This document shows, piece by piece, positions 1-7,018 of a stretch of 40,679 nucleotides of DNA (position 1 is the stretch's first letter; the number at the start of each line of letters is the position of its first letter). A program made the position numbers and the translations under genes. Below the pieces are notes generated by a model, which was given only the letters and a program-made list of their open reading frames with translations, was not told the origin of the DNA and ran no database searches. Source of the stretch: a virus; the IMG/VR virus record IMGVR_UViG_3300021964_007024, positions 1-40,679 of that record; one strand, written 5' to 3'.

Positions 1-5
1 TTGCA

Positions 6-11
6 TATAAT
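6..11 (+). promoter_or_regulatory. Possible -10 box upstream of gp32
   Basis: A TATAAT hexamer lies about 60 bases before the gp32 start. Any -35 box would fall outside the left edge of the window, so this promoter cannot be confirmed here. A strong Shine-Dalgarno (AAGGAGG, about 58-64) sits in the same leader, 7 bases before the ATG at 72. Confidence 0.35.
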
Positions 12-71
12 AGTAAGTATGCATTAGGCATAAATGACATTTTTTATTAGGCAAACAAAGGAGGCTACAAA

Positions 72-1058
72 ATGGCATCATTAGCAGAAATCCGCGCAAA
101 ACTAGCGGAACAGCAAAATCGCTCAACTGGTAATTCTACTGGTGGCGGAGACAACGCAATTTACCCACATTGGAATATGCAAGAAGGCAAGGAAGCCGTG
201 GTAAGATTCTTACCAGACGGTAACACTGACAACACATTCTTTTGGGTAGAACGTGCGATGATTAAATTACCTTTCGCAGGTATTAAAGGCGAGTCGGACA
301 ACCGTAACGTAATTGTGCAGGTTCCATGTGTGGAAATGTATAATGACGGAACTGCGTGTCCAATTCTTTCAGAAGTTCGTCCATGGTTTAAGGACAAGAG
401 TCTTGAGGACATGGGTCGTAAGTATTGGAAGAAGCGTTCTTATATTTTCCAAGGTTTCGTAAACGAGGATCCGATTGGCGAAGACAAGACACCGGAAAAT
501 CCAATTAGACGTTTTATCATTGGTCCACAAATTTTTCAAATTATCAAGGGTGCATTAATGGATCCTGAGTTGGAAGAATTACCAACTGATTACATGAAGG
601 GTGTTGACTTCCGTATTAAGAAAACAAGCAAAGGCGGTTACGCTGATTATTCTACTTCGCAATGGTCACGTAGAGAGCGTGCATTAACTGAAGAAGAAAA
701 TGCAGCAGTCCAAGCAAATGGCCTGTTTAACTTAAATGACTTCCTTCCTAAGAAGCCAGGTGAAGTTGAACTACAGGTTATGAAAGAAATGTTTGAAGCA
801 TCAGTTGATGGTGAAGCATATGATATGGACAAGTGGGGACAATACTTTAAGCCAGCCGGAATGGGCCAGGCTACAGGTGATCCTAACAAGGCCAAACCAT
901 CTGCTCCAGCACCACAAGCGGCTCCAGTAACTGAGGCAGCACCTGCTCCACAAGCAGAGGCAGCACCAGCAGTAGCATCTGAAACACCTGCAGAAGGTGG
1001 AGACAGTGCTAACAGGGCTCAGGACATTTTGGCAATGATCCGTAACAGACAGCAGTAA
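72..1058 (+). CDS. 32: Single-stranded DNA-binding protein gp32
   Basis: T4-type SSB that coats single-stranded DNA and coordinates replication, recombination and repair. The N-terminal segment (about 1-30) is followed by an OB-type core with the family pattern around residues 80-130, then an Ala/Pro/Glu-rich linker (about 270-315) and a short amphipathic tail. T4 gp32 holds zinc with one His and three Cys. Here Cys86 and Cys96 match two of them, but the third cysteine position reads Leu (CPIL) and I see no matching upstream His, so zinc binding may be lost, as I recall for marine relatives. The length, 328 aa, is close to T4's 301 plus the extended linker. The start is set by AAGGAGG. It is followed by uvsX, the partner it loads with. 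Confidence 0.93.
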   Translation: MASLAEIRAKLAEQQNRSTGNSTGGGDNAIYPHWNMQEGKEAVVRFLPDGNTDNTFFWVERAMIKLPFAGIKGESDNRNVIVQVPCVEMYNDGTACPILSEVRPWFKDKSLEDMGRKYWKKRSYIFQGFVNEDPIGEDKTPENPIRRFIIGPQIFQIIKGALMDPELEELPTDYMKGVDFRIKKTSKGGYADYSTSQWSRRERALTEEENAAVQANGLFNLNDFLPKKPGEVELQVMKEMFEASVDGEAYDMDKWGQYFKPAGMGQATGDPNKAKPSAPAPQAAPVTEAAPAPQAEAAPAVASETPAEGGDSANRAQDILAMIRNRQQ

Positions 1059-1067
1059 ACAGTTTGT

Positions 1068-1117
1068 GTGTGAGTTCCGGCAAAAATCTCCATACGGTAT
1101 CCAGCGAGATCTCACAC
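1068..1117 (+). promoter_or_regulatory. Inverted repeat between gp32 and uvsX
   Basis: The 84-base gap between gp32 and uvsX contains GTGTGAG (1068-1074) and its exact reverse complement CTCACAC (1111-1117), with a GAGATCTC palindrome at 1106-1113. There is no T run, so it does not look like a simple terminator. It could be a leader hairpin or RNA-processing site controlling uvsX. The role is inferred only from position. Confidence 0.3.
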
Positions 1118-1142
1118 GCTTCTTAACAAAGGAAAGGTAATT

Positions 1143-2213
1143 ATGGCAAAAGCATTTGACATTACTAAATTTAGAAAGACACTAACCAAGAGCATTGATG
1201 GCCTTGGTGTGGGATTTAATGATCCTACTGACTGGGTTTCTACGGGAAACCTAGCACTAAACTATTTGATCAGTGGCGACTTCCACAAGGGCGTTCCACT
1301 GGGTAAGGTTACCGTGTTTGCGGGTGAATCTGGTTCAGGCAAATCTTACTTCTGTTCAGCAAACATCGTGAAGGCAGCACAGGAACAGGGTATTTTTGTT
1401 GTGTTAGTTGACAGTGAAAATGCACTAGATGAAAAATGGCTACAAGCATTAAATGTTGACACATCAGAAGATAAACTGCTTAAACTTAACATGAGCATGA
1501 TCGATGACGTTGCTAAAACCGTTTCTGAATTCATGAAAGAATATAGAGACATGGCTGAAGAAGAACGTCCTAAAGTGTTATTTGTTATTGATAGTTTGGG
1601 TATGTTATTAACACCCACTGACGTTGATCAATTTCAAAAGGGTGATATGAAGGGTGATATGGGTCGTAAGCCTAAGGCATTAACAGCACTCGTTCGTAAC
1701 ACAGTTAACATGATTGGTAGTTATAATGTAGGTATGGTATGCACTAACCACACGTATGCATCACAGGATATGTTTGATCCAGATGATAAAATTAGTGGTG
1801 GTCAAGGCTTTATCTACGCATCGAGTATTGTTGTTGCAATGCGTAAACTAAAACTTAAGGAAGATTTAGACGGCAATAAAGTAACCACAGTGCAAGGTAT
1901 TAGAGCAGCCTGTAAGGTAATGAAAACACGTTACGCAAAACCATTTGAATCAGTTCAAGTTAAAATTCCATACGAAACAGGAATGGATCCTTACAGTGGA
2001 CTTGTAGATCTTTTCGAGGCGAAAGGTTTACTTAAGAAAGACGGTAATAGACTTAAATACACTGACCTTAACGGAGAAACGCATTTGGAGTATAGAAAAG
2101 CGTGGATTGGTGAGAAGTTAGATATGATTATTAATGACATTGCCAACAAGCCCGACATTGCAGATGCAGAAGAAGCCGTGGAGGTAGAAACAGAATCTGT
2201 CAATGGAGAGTAA
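1143..2213 (+). CDS. uvsX: UvsX RecA-like recombinase
   Basis: RecA/Rad51-family strand-exchange ATPase that forms filaments on single-stranded DNA and drives recombination-dependent replication and repair. The Walker A motif GESGSGKS is at residues 61-68. The Walker B strand is VLFVIDSLG at about 145-153. An SGGQGFIY segment in the second half matches the family's L2/C-terminal ATPase core. The C-terminal end is acidic. Its length of 356 aa is near the T4 protein (about 390). An AAAGG-type ribosome site precedes the ATG. It is flanked by gp32 and uvsY, its two biochemical partners, which supports the call. Confidence 0.95.
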   Translation: MAKAFDITKFRKTLTKSIDGLGVGFNDPTDWVSTGNLALNYLISGDFHKGVPLGKVTVFAGESGSGKSYFCSANIVKAAQEQGIFVVLVDSENALDEKWLQALNVDTSEDKLLKLNMSMIDDVAKTVSEFMKEYRDMAEEERPKVLFVIDSLGMLLTPTDVDQFQKGDMKGDMGRKPKALTALVRNTVNMIGSYNVGMVCTNHTYASQDMFDPDDKISGGQGFIYASSIVVAMRKLKLKEDLDGNKVTTVQGIRAACKVMKTRYAKPFESVQVKIPYETGMDPYSGLVDLFEAKGLLKKDGNRLKYTDLNGETHLEYRKAWIGEKLDMIINDIANKPDIADAEEAVEVETESVNGE

Positions 2214-2217
2214 AAAT

Positions 2218-2439
2218 ATGAACCAGGATCTACTTGCTGATATTTGGAACGTTCTAGGTGAACGAATTCCTGACAAGGACAAGCAAGAAGCCGCTGCCGA
2301 GTTTGTTAACACACTACTTGATTATGGAATTGCAGAGTCAACACTAGAAGGTATGTTAGGTATAGATACATATCTTGACACAGCAATCGAATATGCAATC
2401 GAAGACGAACCCGGCGAACAAGACGAATGGGATGACTAA
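2218..2439 (+). CDS. Small conserved acidic protein between uvsX and uvsY
   Basis: A 73-aa acidic, mostly helical protein with no motif I can name. The pattern, beginning MNQDLLADIW, is familiar to me from marine T4-like phages as a conserved hypothetical beside recombination genes. An ATG 15 bases upstream (2203) is in frame. I prefer 2218 because GGAG at about 2205-2208 is ideally spaced for it. The gene overlaps nothing after the uvsX stop at 2213 and directly abuts uvsY. Function unknown; its position suggests recombination or replication. Confidence 0.75.
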   Translation: MNQDLLADIWNVLGERIPDKDKQEAAAEFVNTLLDYGIAESTLEGMLGIDTYLDTAIEYAIEDEPGEQDEWDD

Positions 2440-2898
2440 ATGACAAATTGGTATGACCGTGTTTCAAAAGATATTTCGACTATTCCAGATGCTGCAAAGT
2501 ATTTCGAATCCGAACTATTAGAAGCAAAGAAAGAAACAAACATCAAAGGAAGAATAGAGATGGCATCAGCAACGATGCCTGCTATCGTTGAAACACGGTT
2601 CAGCCAACTTCAAGAGATCGAAGCCATCCTAGAATATCTTAATATTGAACTTCGTCGTCTACGTGCTTCGCACTTTAGAAAGTATGTTGAGAACTATCAA
2701 CGTGCATTAAGTTCGAGAGATGCTGAAAAGTTTGTAGATGGTGAAAATGATGTTGTAGATTTTGAAAAGATTATCAATGAATTTGCCCTATTGCGTAATA
2801 AGTGGTTAGGCATCATTAAAGGGCTTGACATCAAGCAGTGGCAAATATCCAACATTGTTAAACTTAGAACCGCTGGCCTAGACGATGCAACTCTTTAA
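2440..2898 (+). CDS. uvsY: UvsY-like recombination mediator
   Basis: UvsY helps UvsX displace gp32 from single-stranded DNA and nucleates the presynaptic filament. The C-terminal third has the recognisable UvsY signature: a NKWLGIIKGL stretch followed by W-Q-I and a VKLRTAGLDDATL ending, close to T4's ending. The length of 152 aa compares with 137 in T4. It is rich in Lys, Arg and Glu and predicted helical throughout. The ATG follows the previous TAA directly, implying coupled translation with the small protein upstream. Its 3' end overlaps the converging minus-strand gene by 4 bases. Confidence 0.85.
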   Translation: MTNWYDRVSKDISTIPDAAKYFESELLEAKKETNIKGRIEMASATMPAIVETRFSQLQEIEAILEYLNIELRRLRASHFRKYVENYQRALSSRDAEKFVDGENDVVDFEKIINEFALLRNKWLGIIKGLDIKQWQISNIVKLRTAGLDDATL

Positions 2899-3305
2899 AG
2901 TTTACCTTCTTCTCTTAGTTTAGCACGTATTTTTGTAGCACTGATATTGTGTATATCTTCACCTAGATTGTGTTCTGTGAAAGTATATCCTACACCTCTT
3001 CCATAACTTATATCAACTATATTAGGAACTTTCATAATAATATAATCTTCATTTTCACGGAAGTCCTCCTTCCATAATGCATCGATAATATTATTTTTTA
3101 CTTGATCCCATTCAAATGGATTATCGTTTTGATTAGCGGTTCGACCCCCACCAGCATCCTCGCCGACGATACCTCCCACATCTCTTACCATGATTACTAC
3201 TTGTCCAGTTTCAGCAAATGCTTTTTTAAACAGTGCTGTGTGGCCTGGGTGCCACGGTTGCCATCTACCTAACATCTCCGTAGTTGGCTTCTTCCAATCA
3301 AACAT
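2895..3305 (-). CDS. HxGH-type nucleotidylyltransferase, small
   Basis: A 136-aa member of the nucleotidylyltransferase superfamily (NMNAT, PPAT, ATP sulfurylase, cytidylyltransferase). The nucleotide-binding HPGH lies at residues 19-22 after GRWQPW, and the second motif ISATKIR is near the C-terminus. I start it at the ATG at 3305, which has GGAG six bases upstream, rather than an upstream TTG. Substrate is unknown. It is the last gene of a minus-strand trio with a DUF2061-like membrane protein and an APS kinase, which raises the possibility of a sulfate-activation role, since ATP sulfurylase shares this fold and a similar IS-x-T-x-x-R motif. NMN or phosphosugar adenylylation is equally possible. 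Confidence 0.75.
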   Translation of the reverse strand: MFDWKKPTTEMLGRWQPWHPGHTALFKKAFAETGQVVIMVRDVGGIVGEDAGGGRTANQNDNPFEWDQVKNNIIDALWKEDFRENEDYIIMKVPNIVDISYGRGVGYTFTEHNLGEDIHNISATKIRAKLREEGKL

Positions 3306-3507
3306 CTTTGACTCCAAATGTTATGTGTTTATACCAAACTCGTTCATGTATGTAGTATAAAACAAACTTGATGACGAGATCGGCTGCAAAGACAGCACCT
3401 ACTGCCTTTGGTGGCAAGCCAAACATATAGGCAATCAATGCCGTAGTTGTGCTCGCAATAATTCGCCAGGTCACTGCCTTGGCTAAGTGTCTAGTTCTTG
3501 CTACCAT
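3298..3507 (-). CDS. DUF2061-like small membrane protein
   Basis: A 69-aa protein with an Arg/Lys-rich N-terminus, two predicted membrane helices (about 13-30 and 34-52) and the ending LYYIHERVWYK typical of DUF2061. It is expected in the inner membrane, function unknown. I begin at the internal ATG at 3507 (MVARTRHLAK); the longer frame adds an unlikely hydrophobic prefix. It overlaps APS kinase by 17 bases upstream and the nucleotidylyltransferase by 8 bases downstream, so the three genes form one tight operon. DUF2061 proteins are, as I recall, sometimes found beside cysC in bacteria. Confidence 0.75.
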   Translation of the reverse strand: MVARTRHLAKAVTWRIIASTTTALIAYMFGLPPKAVGAVFAADLVIKFVLYYIHERVWYKHITFGVKDV

Positions 3508-3925
3508 TTTGCAAATACTTAGAAACAACATCCATTAGTTGGACATGAGTATCATTAAACCATTCGGCTACATGATAATCGTATTGACCTTTCTCTAATG
3601 GAACATACATCTTGTTTGTATCCTCAAAACGGCCTTCCTTGATTGTATCCATCCATACCACAAAATCTGCACCGAATTCATCACGTGCTTGCGGAGTGGG
3701 TGCTACAAAATCTGCAACGCATATTTTTCCAGCCTTTACTATTCCATCTGCTAGATAACGCATACGTTGTGCTTGACGAATACGACCTTCTGGTGTAAAA
3801 TCCCAGTCATTGTATTCCTTTCTGACAGCGTCAGCATTTATCCACACTGCGCCAATTAGTTTGCTAAAGGGTTCTGCCAAAGTAGTTTTGCCGCTACCTG
3901 GCAAGCCACATATTAGTATTTTCAT
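3491..3925 (-). CDS. cysC: Adenylylsulfate (APS) kinase-like protein
   Basis: APS kinase phosphorylates APS to PAPS, the universal sulfate donor. The P-loop GLPGSGKT is at residues 7-14, the NADAVR segment at 30-35 matches the family's DGDxxR, and FVAPTPQAR (73-81) aligns with the conserved F-x-SP-x-x-x-x-R element. It is short (144 aa versus about 180-200 in bacteria). The start is the ATG at 3925, with AAAGGA upstream; an in-frame upstream start at 3958 lies across the promoter motif. First gene of the minus-strand trio. A small kinase acting on another nucleotide is the alternative. The presence of two sulfotransferases in the window supports PAPS production. Confidence 0.8.
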   Translation of the reverse strand: MKILICGLPGSGKTTLAEPFSKLIGAVWINADAVRKEYNDWDFTPEGRIRQAQRMRYLADGIVKAGKICVADFVAPTPQARDEFGADFVVWMDTIKEGRFEDTNKMYVPLEKGQYDYHVAEWFNDTHVQLMDVVSKYLQNGSKN

Positions 3926-3947
3926 GATTATTCCTTTTTCACTTCTA

Positions 3948-3955
3948 TATTTATC
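3948..3955 (-). promoter_or_regulatory. T4-like late promoter motif for the APS kinase operon
   Basis: GATAAATA on the minus strand, one base from the T4 late consensus TATAAATA. The predicted start leaves a leader of about 17 bases containing the AAAGGA ribosome site. It is divergent from the motif at 3970-3977. Confidence 0.55.
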
Positions 3956-3969
3956 CAATTAACTGGTCA

Positions 3970-3977
3970 CATAAATA
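3970..3977 (+). promoter_or_regulatory. T4-like late promoter motif placed for a leaderless mRNA
   Basis: CATAAATA on the plus strand, followed by five bases and the ATG at 3983. By T4 late-promoter spacing, transcription would begin at the A of the ATG. There is no Shine-Dalgarno sequence between motif and start codon. Confidence 0.55.
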
Positions 3978-3982
3978 TAAGC

Positions 3983-4756
3983 ATGAACACAATTGTATTA
4001 GTAACAGGTGGGTTTGATCCACTACATTCAGGACACATTGCCTATTTCAACGCAGCAAAAGATTTAGGAGACTACCTAGTTGTTGGAGTTAATTCCGACG
4101 AATGGTTAGAGCGAAAGAAAGGTAGAGCATTTATGCCTTGGAACGAACGTGCAGCCATTATCGAAGCACTAGGGTGTGTTGATCAAGTGATAGAATTTGA
4201 TGACAGTAATGATAGTGCCACAGAAGCAATTAAGTATGTTTTAAATTTTTGGAAAAGCGGTGAGAAAATAATTTTTGCTAATGGCGGCGATAGGACTGAG
4301 GGTAATATTTTAGAAATGCTTTCGGTAACCGATCCTAGACTTTCTTTCAAGTTTGGTGTAGGAGGAGAGGATAAAAAGAATTCAAGCAGTTGGATACTCA
4401 CTGAATGGAAAGCACCAAAAACAAAACGAGATTGGGGTTATTACCGTGTTATACACGAATACGATAATCATACTAAAGTGAAAGAACTTACAGTAGATTC
4501 CGGAAAGCGTTTATCAATGCAACGACATAAACAACGTTCAGAACATTGGTTTGTTGCAGAAGGAACTGCGACAGTTTATACCATCGACACACAGACTACT
4601 GATTACGAACTTTACGGAGTGTTCGAACAGCATAAAAGTTTGCATATTTCTACAAATGAATGGCACCAGTTATCAAATGAAACTGATAAACCATTAAGAG
4701 TTGTTGAAATACAATACGGTGAAAATTGTATTGAAGAGGATATCGAAAGACAATGA
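3983..4756 (+). CDS. Nucleotidylyltransferase-cupin fusion protein
   Basis: The N-terminal half (about 1-135) is a cytidylyl/adenylyltransferase of the RfaE/HldE C-domain type, with GGFDPLHSGH at 9-18 and a VGVNSDEWL strand. It would activate a phosphosugar or polyol phosphate. The C-terminal half (about 150-250) is a cupin resembling the mannose-6-phosphate isomerase tail of ManC/AlgA: RDWGYYRVI, SMQRHKQRSEHWFVAEG with likely metal-binding His/Glu, and HQLSN. A protein carrying both would pair sugar activation with isomerisation or sugar binding. The canonical ISST/ISGT motif of the transferase is not obvious. It opens the plus-strand sugar cluster and overlaps the next gene by 4 bases. Which sugar it uses is not determinable here. 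Confidence 0.8.
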   Translation: MNTIVLVTGGFDPLHSGHIAYFNAAKDLGDYLVVGVNSDEWLERKKGRAFMPWNERAAIIEALGCVDQVIEFDDSNDSATEAIKYVLNFWKSGEKIIFANGGDRTEGNILEMLSVTDPRLSFKFGVGGEDKKNSSSWILTEWKAPKTKRDWGYYRVIHEYDNHTKVKELTVDSGKRLSMQRHKQRSEHWFVAEGTATVYTIDTQTTDYELYGVFEQHKSLHISTNEWHQLSNETDKPLRVVEIQYGENCIEEDIERQ

Positions 4757-5556
4757 GAAATTGGATATTTTTAAGCAAGGATAATAAAGACCCGTATGTT
4801 AATTCATTTGCTAACGGTTGCAGTTCTCCTACCGTAGATTCTAGATATTTTAACTATGACGACTCCGAAGATCCTATTGTATTACGAGGTATCCTAAAGA
4901 AAAAAATTATGCATCGCTGTTGGGAAGACAACAGAGACTTTTACTATATTGATACAGGGTATTGGGGTAATGAACCAACACAAAGCAACCCCAATGGTTG
5001 GAAATACTGGCACAGAATTGTTAAGAACGATCTACAACATGGAAACACAATTATTGAAAGACCAAATGATAGGTTCGAAGCATTTAATAAAAAATTTAAA
5101 CCTTGGAAAAAGGATGGAAGAAAAATTCTTATTGCTGCGCCGGACGAAAAACCAATGAAGTTTTACGAAAAAGATTTAGATCAATGGTTAGCAGATACAA
5201 TTACAGAAATTAAGAAGTTTACAGATAGACCCGTAGAAGTAAGACGCAGAAATAAACTTAGATTGGATAGGTTAGTAACTGACACACTAGAACAGGCACT
5301 TAACGACGATGTATATGCTCTAGTAACGTTTAATTCAAATGCAGCCGTCGAATCTATATTTCATGGCATACCGGTATTTGCTCTAGCACCGACAAGTGCA
5401 GCGTCTCCGGTAGCATCAAATGATCTTTCCAAGATTGAAACTCCTTATTATCCTGATAGAGATAAACTTCAGGCATGGGGGAATCATTTAGCATATGGAC
5501 AATTTCATTTGAGTGAATTAAAATCAGGTAAAGCCAAAAGGATGTTGGAGGAATAA
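4753..5556 (+). CDS. Capsule-synthesis-like (KpsC/KpsS-like) protein, paralogue A
   Basis: A 267-aa predicted GT-B-type protein. It has an N-terminal block ending FYYIDTGYWGN, a WHRIVKN motif (86-92), a beta strand KILIAAP (124-130), and a C-terminal donor-type motif NSNAAVESIFHGIPVFAL (194-211), as in capsule polysaccharide synthesis proteins. The RPHP motif seen in two paralogues here is replaced by VRRR (163-166). It shares all these blocks and the ending AYGQFHLSEL with the gene at 6239. The role is inferred to be sugar or polyol-phosphate transfer, or a non-catalytic descendant. It is coupled by overlaps on both sides. Confidence 0.65.
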   Translation: MRNWIFLSKDNKDPYVNSFANGCSSPTVDSRYFNYDDSEDPIVLRGILKKKIMHRCWEDNRDFYYIDTGYWGNEPTQSNPNGWKYWHRIVKNDLQHGNTIIERPNDRFEAFNKKFKPWKKDGRKILIAAPDEKPMKFYEKDLDQWLADTITEIKKFTDRPVEVRRRNKLRLDRLVTDTLEQALNDDVYALVTFNSNAAVESIFHGIPVFALAPTSAASPVASNDLSKIETPYYPDRDKLQAWGNHLAYGQFHLSELKSGKAKRMLEE

Positions 5557-6236
5557 TGAAAGTATTTGTAGGATACGATACAAGAGAAGACATTGCATAT
5601 CAAGTATGCAAGCACAGTATTATTAGTAAACAGCCCAATGCAGATGTGCGACCATTAAAACAACAGGAACTACGAGATGCAGGATGGTATAATCGTCCTA
5701 TTGATAAACTAGCATCAACCGAATTTACATTTACACGTTTTCTTATTCCTGAGCTTATGAATTTTAAGGGTTGGGCATTGTTCATGGACAGTGATATGAT
5801 ACTTACTACTGATATTAAAGAATTGTTTGATCAGGCAGATGACAAGTATGCTGTTATGTGTGTTCAGCATGATTATAAAATAACTGAAGATACAAAAATG
5901 GATGGACAAAAACAAACAATGTATCCACGCAAAAATTGGTCGAGTGTTGTTCTTTGGAATTGCGGACATCCTAGCAATGCTGTAGTAACACAAAACTTTG
6001 TAAATGATACAAGTCTTAATGGTGCATACATGCACAGATTTAGTTGGCTTAAGGACGAAGAAATTGGAGAATTAGATCATACATGGAATTATCTAGTAGG
6101 TGTTTATAATGATATCGAAAAGCCAAAACTAATTCATTATACAGAAGGCGGACCGTGGTTTGAAAATTATAGAGATTGCGAATTTCACGGTGAATGGAAA
6201 ACAGAACTGTATAACATGATGGAAAACGAAGTATAA
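5556..6236 (+). CDS. DxD glycosyltransferase (GT-A, GT8-like)
   Basis: A 226-aa GT-A-type protein. It starts MKVFVGYDTRED, typical of small phage and bacterial GT8-like proteins, with a metal and nucleotide-sugar binding DSD at residues 78-80 (ALFMDSDMIL) and a C-terminal LIHYTEGGPW segment where the family places a conserved His. It would transfer a hexose from a nucleotide sugar; acceptor unknown. The ATG overlaps the previous TAA (TAATG). Lying between paralogues A and B, it is almost certainly co-translated with them. Confidence 0.75.
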   Translation: MKVFVGYDTREDIAYQVCKHSIISKQPNADVRPLKQQELRDAGWYNRPIDKLASTEFTFTRFLIPELMNFKGWALFMDSDMILTTDIKELFDQADDKYAVMCVQHDYKITEDTKMDGQKQTMYPRKNWSSVVLWNCGHPSNAVVTQNFVNDTSLNGAYMHRFSWLKDEEIGELDHTWNYLVGVYNDIEKPKLIHYTEGGPWFENYRDCEFHGEWKTELYNMMENEV

Positions 6237-6238
6237 TA

Positions 6239-7018
6239 ATGGCAAATAAAATTAGTTTAGAAGAATCTCTAGTTTTAGGTTCTAATGGAAAATTAACACT
6301 GGATGTTAAGGATACATCAAAGCCATTAGTTGTAAGAGGTGTAATTAAACGAGATCACGTTAACGAATGTATTAAGACTGGAAGAGATTTTTACTATATT
6401 GATACTGGTTATCTTGGTAATTTCGTAAGTCCTGGTAATCCAAATGGTAAGAAGTTATGGCATAGAGTAGTCAAGAACGAAAATCAACATTCGACTATTA
6501 GAGACGTTCCAAAAGACAGATGGGAGAAGTTGATTGAACAGGATCCTAGTCTTGCTTGGTCGGGATGGAAGAACTACAATAAAAAAATTCTATTAGTCAT
6601 GCCCAATCCTAAGGCTTGCAAATATTACGGAATCGATTATGATACTTGGGTCAAGAAGACAGAAGAAGAAATTAAAGAACACATTAATTTACCCATTGAA
6701 GTTAGGATTAAAGGATCTAGATCAGCAAGAGTAAAAGAATATACAATTTATGATGCACTAGATTCTGGAACATATGCAACAGTAACGATGAACAGCATGG
6801 CTGCTATGGAATCCATTGTGCATGGTGTTCCTGCATTTGTATCAGTTCCTTGTGCTGCTGGCCCACTAGCATCAAATGATCTAGCACAATTAAATAACCC
6901 ATTCAAGCCTGATATTAAGTTGATAGAAAAACAATGTAAGAGTTTGGCTTACGGACAATTTACACTTGACGAAATCCAAGACGGAACAGCATATGATTTA
7001 ACGGAAAGATATTCATGA
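6239..7018 (+). CDS. Capsule-synthesis-like protein, paralogue B
   Basis: A 259-aa close relative of the product of 4753-5556. Shared blocks are DFYYIDTGYLGN (50-61), LWHRVVKN (73-80), a KKILLVMP strand (115-122), NSMAAMESIVHGVP (185-198), LASNDLAQL and the ending AYGQFTLDEIQDGTA. RPHP is again absent (VRIK). Similarity over the whole length points to duplication within this phage lineage. Likely a GT-B-fold transferase or an inactive derivative. Two bases separate it from the upstream stop, and its ATGA stop overlaps the next gene. Confidence 0.65.
   Translation: MANKISLEESLVLGSNGKLTLDVKDTSKPLVVRGVIKRDHVNECIKTGRDFYYIDTGYLGNFVSPGNPNGKKLWHRVVKNENQHSTIRDVPKDRWEKLIEQDPSLAWSGWKNYNKKILLVMPNPKACKYYGIDYDTWVKKTEEEIKEHINLPIEVRIKGSRSARVKEYTIYDALDSGTYATVTMNSMAAMESIVHGVPAFVSVPCAAGPLASNDLAQLNNPFKPDIKLIEKQCKSLAYGQFTLDEIQDGTAYDLTERYS

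Noticed and set aside
801-1115. Minus-strand Cys-rich ORF inside gp32
   Set aside because: The Cys/Trp richness comes from reading the Ala/Pro codons of the gp32 linker backwards.
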